64,000 bases of DNA, from the NCBI RefSeq assembly GCF_024347435.1, contig NZ_AP025480.1, forward strand, positions 186,001-250,000, read 5' to 3'. Source of the DNA: Vibrio cyclitrophicus. Lineage in GTDB: Bacteria; Pseudomonadota; Gammaproteobacteria; Enterobacterales; Vibrionaceae. Below the pieces are notes generated by a model. It did not search any database. It was not told the origin of the DNA and was given only the letters and a program-made list of their open reading frames with translations. A program made the translations under genes and the position numbers. How positions within the stretch are numbered: position 1 is the first letter of the stretch; the number at the start of each line of letters is the position of its first letter. Positions 60,144 through 64,000 of this stretch are shown piece after piece.

Positions 60144-60662
60144 TTACTCGACCTCTTCTTCTTCAACATCCAGATCAAGTTCTACATCCAGAGGCTCTGC
60201 AGAAAGGATGATGCCGGTGTTGTCTGCGTAGAGGTAATCTTCCGGTAAGAAGGTCACGCTACCAAAGTTAACCGGTACATCAATCTCACCTACTCCACCT
60301 TGGCTTGCGCCGACAGGTATAGAGGCTAGGGCTTGAATACCTAGGTTCATATCTTCAAGCTCATCGACTTCACGCACACAGCCGTAAACCACAATACCTT
60401 CCCACTCATTGTCTTCGGCAAGTAGGGCTATCTCCGCATCGATCAGCGCTTTACGTAGTGAGCCGCCACCATCGATTAACAACACTCGCCCCAAGCCATC
60501 TTGCTCTAATACGGAGCGAATCAAAGCGTTGTCTTCAAAACACTTTAATGTCGTGATCTGTCCGGCGAAGGATGCTCGTCCACCGAAGTTGCTGAACATT
60601 GGCTCCACGACATCCACTTGATCCAGATATATGTCGCACAGTGCTGAAGTGTTGTATTCCAT
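60144..60662 (-). CDS. rraA: Regulator of RNase E activity A
   Basis: The 172-residue ring protein binds RNase E and lowers mRNA decay. It starts [21 protein letters not shown] and shows [18 protein letters not shown] and [17 protein letters not shown]. The tail after residue 160 is very acidic ([14 protein letters not shown]), longer than in Escherichia coli RraA. It follows menA by 73 bases. Confidence 0.95.
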   Translation of the reverse strand: MEYNTSALCDIYLDQVDVVEPMFSNFGGRASFAGQITTLKCFEDNALIRSVLEQDGLGRVLLIDGGGSLRKALIDAEIALLAEDNEWEGIVVYGCVREVDELEDMNLGIQALASIPVGASQGGVGEIDVPVNFGSVTFLPEDYLYADNTGIILSAEPLDVELDLDVEEEEVE

Positions 60663-60735
60663 TTGCGTACCTTTTGAACAATGAGCTTAGTTTGAGTATA
60701 TCGGTGCTTGATCCCTTTGCAATGATTAGTCTCAA

Positions 60736-61653
60736 TTAACTCAGTAGAGTTTGAGCTACGACAACCCCTGCAAACAATAGGTTAGTGACCAGTGAGCATT
60801 TCACAATGACAGGCATCATCGGCGCTATTTGTGCTGGCTTCTCTGTTTCCCACACGGCCTTGCCATGCTTATAGACAATAATAATGCTGAGTAAAAACGG
60901 TAGACTGATCCAGACTGGTTTTTCTTGAATGAGTAGGTACAGAGCGAAAGACGCGAGAGCCAATCCAAGAAGTGCAAAGTGGTATTGCTTAGCTTTGCGT
61001 TGTCCTAGACGAACGGCCATGGTGCGTTTCCCGCATTCACTGTCGTTTTCGATATCACGCATGTTATTGATATTGAGTACCGCAACCGCCATCATTCCGC
61101 AGCCTAACGCTGGAAGAAATAGACTTGGTTCAACATGACCAGTGTGTAAGAAGTAAGTACCAGAAACACCTAACAAACCAAAGAAGATAAAGACAGATAA
61201 GTCCCCTAGGCCAATATATCCATAGGGTTTGTTGCCTACGGTATATGCGATAGCCGCGACAATCGCTAATACGCCGAGTGCGATGAAAGACAGAATGCTT
61301 TCAATTGATGTCAGCGCATGGAAAATCAGAATGAGCCCTGCGATAACGGTAAACACGATATTGAGGATGATCGCTTGCTTCATGGTTGTTGCCTTCACCG
61401 CGCCAGATTGCATTGCGCGTGTTGGTCCTAGACGATTTTCGTTGTCGGTGCCTTTAGCCGCATCGCCATAGTCATTCGCTAGGTTCGATAAAATTTGTAA
61501 GAGTGTGGCGGTTAAAAAAGCCAGTAGTGCTATCGATAAAGAAAAGTGATCGCTGGAGAACGCTAAACTACTTCCTGTAAGAATAGAGACGAGTGCGAGA
61601 GGCAGAGTTTTCGGTCGTGCGGCATCAAGCCAAATCAGTAGAGATTGTTTCAT
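60736..61653 (-). CDS. menA: 1,4-dihydroxy-2-naphthoate polyprenyltransferase
   Basis: A 305-residue UbiA-type membrane enzyme that prenylates DHNA in menaquinone synthesis. The first Asp-rich motif is in NLANDYGDAAKGTDNENRLGP (seen as NDYGDAAKGTD), the second in NNMRDIENDSECGKRT. Eight to nine membrane helices. Menaquinone suits the anaerobic respiration genes elsewhere in the window. hslU lies upstream behind its own terminator. Confidence 0.95.
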   Translation of the reverse strand: MKQSLLIWLDAARPKTLPLALVSILTGSSLAFSSDHFSLSIALLAFLTATLLQILSNLANDYGDAAKGTDNENRLGPTRAMQSGAVKATTMKQAIILNIVFTVIAGLILIFHALTSIESILSFIALGVLAIVAAIAYTVGNKPYGYIGLGDLSVFIFFGLLGVSGTYFLHTGHVEPSLFLPALGCGMMAVAVLNINNMRDIENDSECGKRTMAVRLGQRKAKQYHFALLGLALASFALYLLIQEKPVWISLPFLLSIIIVYKHGKAVWETEKPAQIAPMMPVIVKCSLVTNLLFAGVVVAQTLLS

Positions 61654-61723
61654 CGTAGGTCTATTTCTTTGTAAGTCTTCGTTTCAAACTGTGATTTGAG
61701 TATACGCCCATTCTTCAAGTAAT

Positions 61724-61750
61724 AAAAAGCCCACTCGAAAGTGGGCCTTG
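61724..61750 (-). terminator. hslU terminator
   Basis: AGCCCACT CGAA AGTGGGCC, with the T run on the minus strand. Confidence 0.88.
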
Positions 61751-61808
61751 AATTCGCTTATTAGCTGCTATTTCTTTGAGATAGAGCAATAAGTTGGAGT
61801 TTCGTGTG

Positions 61809-63149
61809 CTACAGGATGAAGCGGCTTAGGTCTTCGTCTTCAACGAATTCACCGAGCTTCGACGTTACGTAAGCTTCATCAATGACGAGTTTGCTGCCGG
61901 CTTTTTCTGTTGCGTCGAATGAAATCTCATCCATTAGGCGTTCCATAACAGTATGTAGGCGACGCGCCCCGATATTCTCCGTGGTTTCGTTAACACGCCA
62001 TGCCGCGTCAGCAATCTGATTAATGCCATCTTCAGTGAACTCAATGCTCACATCTTCTGTTTTCATCAGGGCAATGTATTGCTCTGTTAAAGATGCTTTT
62101 GGCTCAGTAAGAATTCGTTTGAAGTCATGTGCAGAAAGCGCTTCAAGTTCTACACGGATTGGTAGACGACCTTGCAGCTCAGGGATCAGGTCAGATGGCT
62201 TAGCCACTTGGAATGCGCCTGATGTGATAAACAAGATGTGATCAGTTTTAACCATGCCGTGTTTCGTTGATACTGTGCTGCCTTCGATAAGAGGCAGTAG
62301 GTCACGTTGAACACCTTCGCGAGATACGTCTGGGCCTGAGCTGTCACCACGTTTACAGATTTTGTCGATCTCATCGATGAACACGATACCGTTGTTTTCA
62401 GCGTTGAAGATCGCGTTCTCTTTTAGCTCTTCCTGGTTCACAAGCTTCGCAGCTTCTTCTTCTGTCAGTGCTTTGAATGCGTCTTTGATTTTCATCTTAC
62501 GCTTTTTCTTGGTGTCGCCAGCGAGATTTTGGAACATGCCTTGTAGCTGGTTAGTCATCTCTTCCATACCTGGAGGTGACATGATTTCAACACCCATTTG
62601 CGGTGCCGCTACATCAACTTCGATCTCTTTGTCGTCTAGCTTACCTTCGCGCAGTTTTTTACGGAAAATCTGACGAGTGTTTGAAGAGGTTGTGTCTTCA
62701 GTTGATTGCTCATTCTGACCCCAAGCATCACGAGCTGGTGGTAGAAGGGCATCAAGAATGCGTTCTTCAGCTTGTTCTTCAGCGCGGTATTGTACTTTTT
62801 CCATCGCTTGTTGGTGCGTCATCTTGATCGCAACGTCCGTTAGATCACGGATGATGGTTTCAACTTCTTTACCAACGTAACCCACTTCGGTGAACTTAGT
62901 CGCTTCTACCTTGATGAAAGGCGCGTTTGCTAATTTCGCTAGGCGGCGAGCGATTTCAGTTTTACCTACACCCGTTGGGCCAATCATTAGGATGTTCTTT
63001 GGTGATACTTCAACACGCAGGCTTTCTTCAAGCTGCATACGACGCCAGCGGTTACGCAGGGCAATAGCAACTGAACGCTTAGCGTTGTCTTGGCCGATAA
63101 TGTGGCGATTGAGTTCGTGAACAATTTCGCGAGGAGTCATCTCAGACAT
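61809..63149 (-). CDS. hslU: ATPase subunit of the HslVU protease
   Basis: The 446-residue AAA+ unfoldase feeds substrates to HslV. Walker A is GPTGVGKTE (about 57-65), Walker B is [10 protein letters not shown], and sensor 2 is in [15 protein letters not shown]. The intermediate domain spans about 110-240. The end EDLSRFIL is the conserved tail that docks in HslV. It follows hslV by 58 bases, one operon. Confidence 0.97.
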   Translation of the reverse strand: MSEMTPREIVHELNRHIIGQDNAKRSVAIALRNRWRRMQLEESLRVEVSPKNILMIGPTGVGKTEIARRLAKLANAPFIKVEATKFTEVGYVGKEVETIIRDLTDVAIKMTHQQAMEKVQYRAEEQAEERILDALLPPARDAWGQNEQSTEDTTSSNTRQIFRKKLREGKLDDKEIEVDVAAPQMGVEIMSPPGMEEMTNQLQGMFQNLAGDTKKKRKMKIKDAFKALTEEEAAKLVNQEELKENAIFNAENNGIVFIDEIDKICKRGDSSGPDVSREGVQRDLLPLIEGSTVSTKHGMVKTDHILFITSGAFQVAKPSDLIPELQGRLPIRVELEALSAHDFKRILTEPKASLTEQYIALMKTEDVSIEFTEDGINQIADAAWRVNETTENIGARRLHTVMERLMDEISFDATEKAGSKLVIDEAYVTSKLGEFVEDEDLSRFIL

Positions 63150-63207
63150 GGTTTTTCCTTAATTCTTTAATCACTGTTGAATACAACGTTATTGATGGAA
63201 GCGGTCG

Positions 63208-63756
63208 TTACTCTGGCTTTGGCAGCTCAACGGTGCTTTCTAGTTCTTCAATAGTGTGGTGATGGTTGGTGAAGACACAGATATCGCCGGCAATGTTCAG
63301 CGACTTTTCTGCGATTTCACGCGCATCTAAATCAGTATTTTCTAATAGTGCAGTAGCTGCTGCTTGAGCGAAGTTACCGCCCGAACCGATCGCAATCAGA
63401 TCATTCTCAGGTTGAACTACGTCACCGTTACCAGTGATGATCAGTGAAGCGGTCTCATCCGCTACTGCAAGCAATGCTTCTAACTTACGTAGAGCACGGT
63501 CGCTACGCCAATCCTTCGCTAGCTCAACGGCAGCTTTGGTCAGGTGGCCTTGGTGCATTTGTAGCTTGCTTTCAAATTTTTCGAATAGCGTGAAAGCATC
63601 AGCGGTACCGCCAGCAAAACCTGCCAGTACTTTGTTGTTGTATAGGCGACGTACTTTACGGGCATTGCCCTTCATTACAGTATTGCCTAGAGATACTTGT
63701 CCATCACCCGCGATGACGACTTTATTATTACGACGTACAGATACAATGGTAGTCAC
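63208..63756 (-). CDS. hslV: Peptidase subunit of the HslVU protease
   Basis: A 182-residue proteasome-type peptidase. It starts [20 protein letters not shown]; removal of Met exposes the catalytic Thr. Lys in NARKVRR and the [15 protein letters not shown] block are also conserved. It is the first gene of hslVU. The 240-base stretch to the window edge holds its promoter region and the end of the next gene. Confidence 0.97.
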   Translation of the reverse strand: MTTIVSVRRNNKVVIAGDGQVSLGNTVMKGNARKVRRLYNNKVLAGFAGGTADAFTLFEKFESKLQMHQGHLTKAAVELAKDWRSDRALRKLEALLAVADETASLIITGNGDVVQPENDLIAIGSGGNFAQAAATALLENTDLDAREIAEKSLNIAGDICVFTNHHHTIEELESTVELPKPE

Positions 63757-63895
63757 GAGTAGGGCCTCTTAATATTTCTTATCTTTGGGTATAAAAAGTA
63801 TATGAGGATGGCACTCGGATAATTCAAGGAACCACGAGTGATGTCGTGCAACTTATCGACGGAAGTTGTAAGGAAAGTTGGAGAAAGGGAGCGAA

Positions 63896-63922
63896 TAAAA
63901 GAAAACCTCCACAATGGGAGGC
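63896..63922 (-). terminator. Terminator of the gene at the right edge
   Basis: Minus-strand CCTCCC ATTGT GGAGG followed by TTTTCTTTT. Confidence 0.75.
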
Positions 63923-63962
63923 CTTCAGTGTTTGGTTTTTTCTGCTTCTGCTAAATCTGTAA

Positions 63963-64000
63963 CTACTCGGTATCTTTCCAAATAGCACAAGGTTCTATTT
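63963..64000 (-). CDS. 3' end of an upstream gene, possibly ftsN
   Basis: A minus-strand frame enters at the edge and stops with TAG at 63963-63965, about 40 bases before a terminator; the visible end reads PCAIWKDTE. Gene order in gammaproteobacteria (ftsN-hslVU) suggests ftsN, but 12 residues cannot confirm it. Confidence 0.3.
   Translation of the reverse strand, partial: IEPCAIWKDTE

Overview
The window reads as part of the main chromosome of a Vibrio, most like a marine species of the Splendidus group (genus-level inference from protein sequences and gene order; the species is not determined). Support comes from the fieF-pfkA-tpiA order next to cpxPRA, the hslVU-menA-rraA-zapB-glpX block, purHD-hupA, prmA-dusB-fis, and an acetate-switch locus typed like that of Vibrio cholerae. 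Most of the sequence is compact core genome with clear intrinsic terminators.

Layout. 1-5500: a partial CNNM-family membrane protein, hupA, a DUF1481 lipoprotein, purD and purH with a PurR-like site, and zntR. 5500-10500: fis, dusB, prmA, accC, accB and aroQ. 10700-27300: an acetate-utilisation and signalling block. It holds acs, a DEDDh exonuclease, a cNMP/CBS/DUF294 protein, an HcaT-like MFS carrier, the hybrid sensor kinase crbS, the Fur-controlled fagA-fumC pair, a DUF4212 plus acetate-type symporter pair, a K+/H+ antiporter and the response regulator crbR. A shared ACTTTAGTCT motif lies upstream of three of these units and forms a perfect inverted repeat before the symporter pair. 27400-30100: dsbD and an ArgR-family regulator. 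30300-43000: nitrogen and anaerobic metabolism. This part holds pyrBI with an unannotated pyrL leader and attenuator, an intact IS66 element, the arginine deiminase operon arcA-arcC-argF, a YfcC-type exchanger with an upstream FNR palindrome, and aspA-dcuA. 43200-52400: fxsA, trmL, sodA (Fur site and a hairpin over its ribosome binding site), cpxRA/cpxP, fieF, pfkA, tpiA, a CHMI-type isomerase and a DUF805 protein.

52400-57100 is accessory DNA. A group II intron sits directly behind the DUF805 terminator. An IS110-family element interrupts its RNA part and an IS3-family element interrupts its reverse transcriptase gene. Removing the IS3 element and one copy of its AGG target duplication restores a 427-residue maturase in frame. 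57150-64000 returns to core genes: a DUF3135 protein, an iron-sulfur-type winged-helix regulator with duplicated operator-like repeats, glpX, zapB, rraA, menA, hslU, hslV and the tail of a further gene.

The acetate genes form one physiological unit: sensor (CrbS), regulator (CrbR), uptake (symporter), activation (Acs), and two conserved neighbours of unknown role. The arc, yfcC, aspA and dcuA genes suit fermentative and anaerobic use of amino acids and dicarboxylates.
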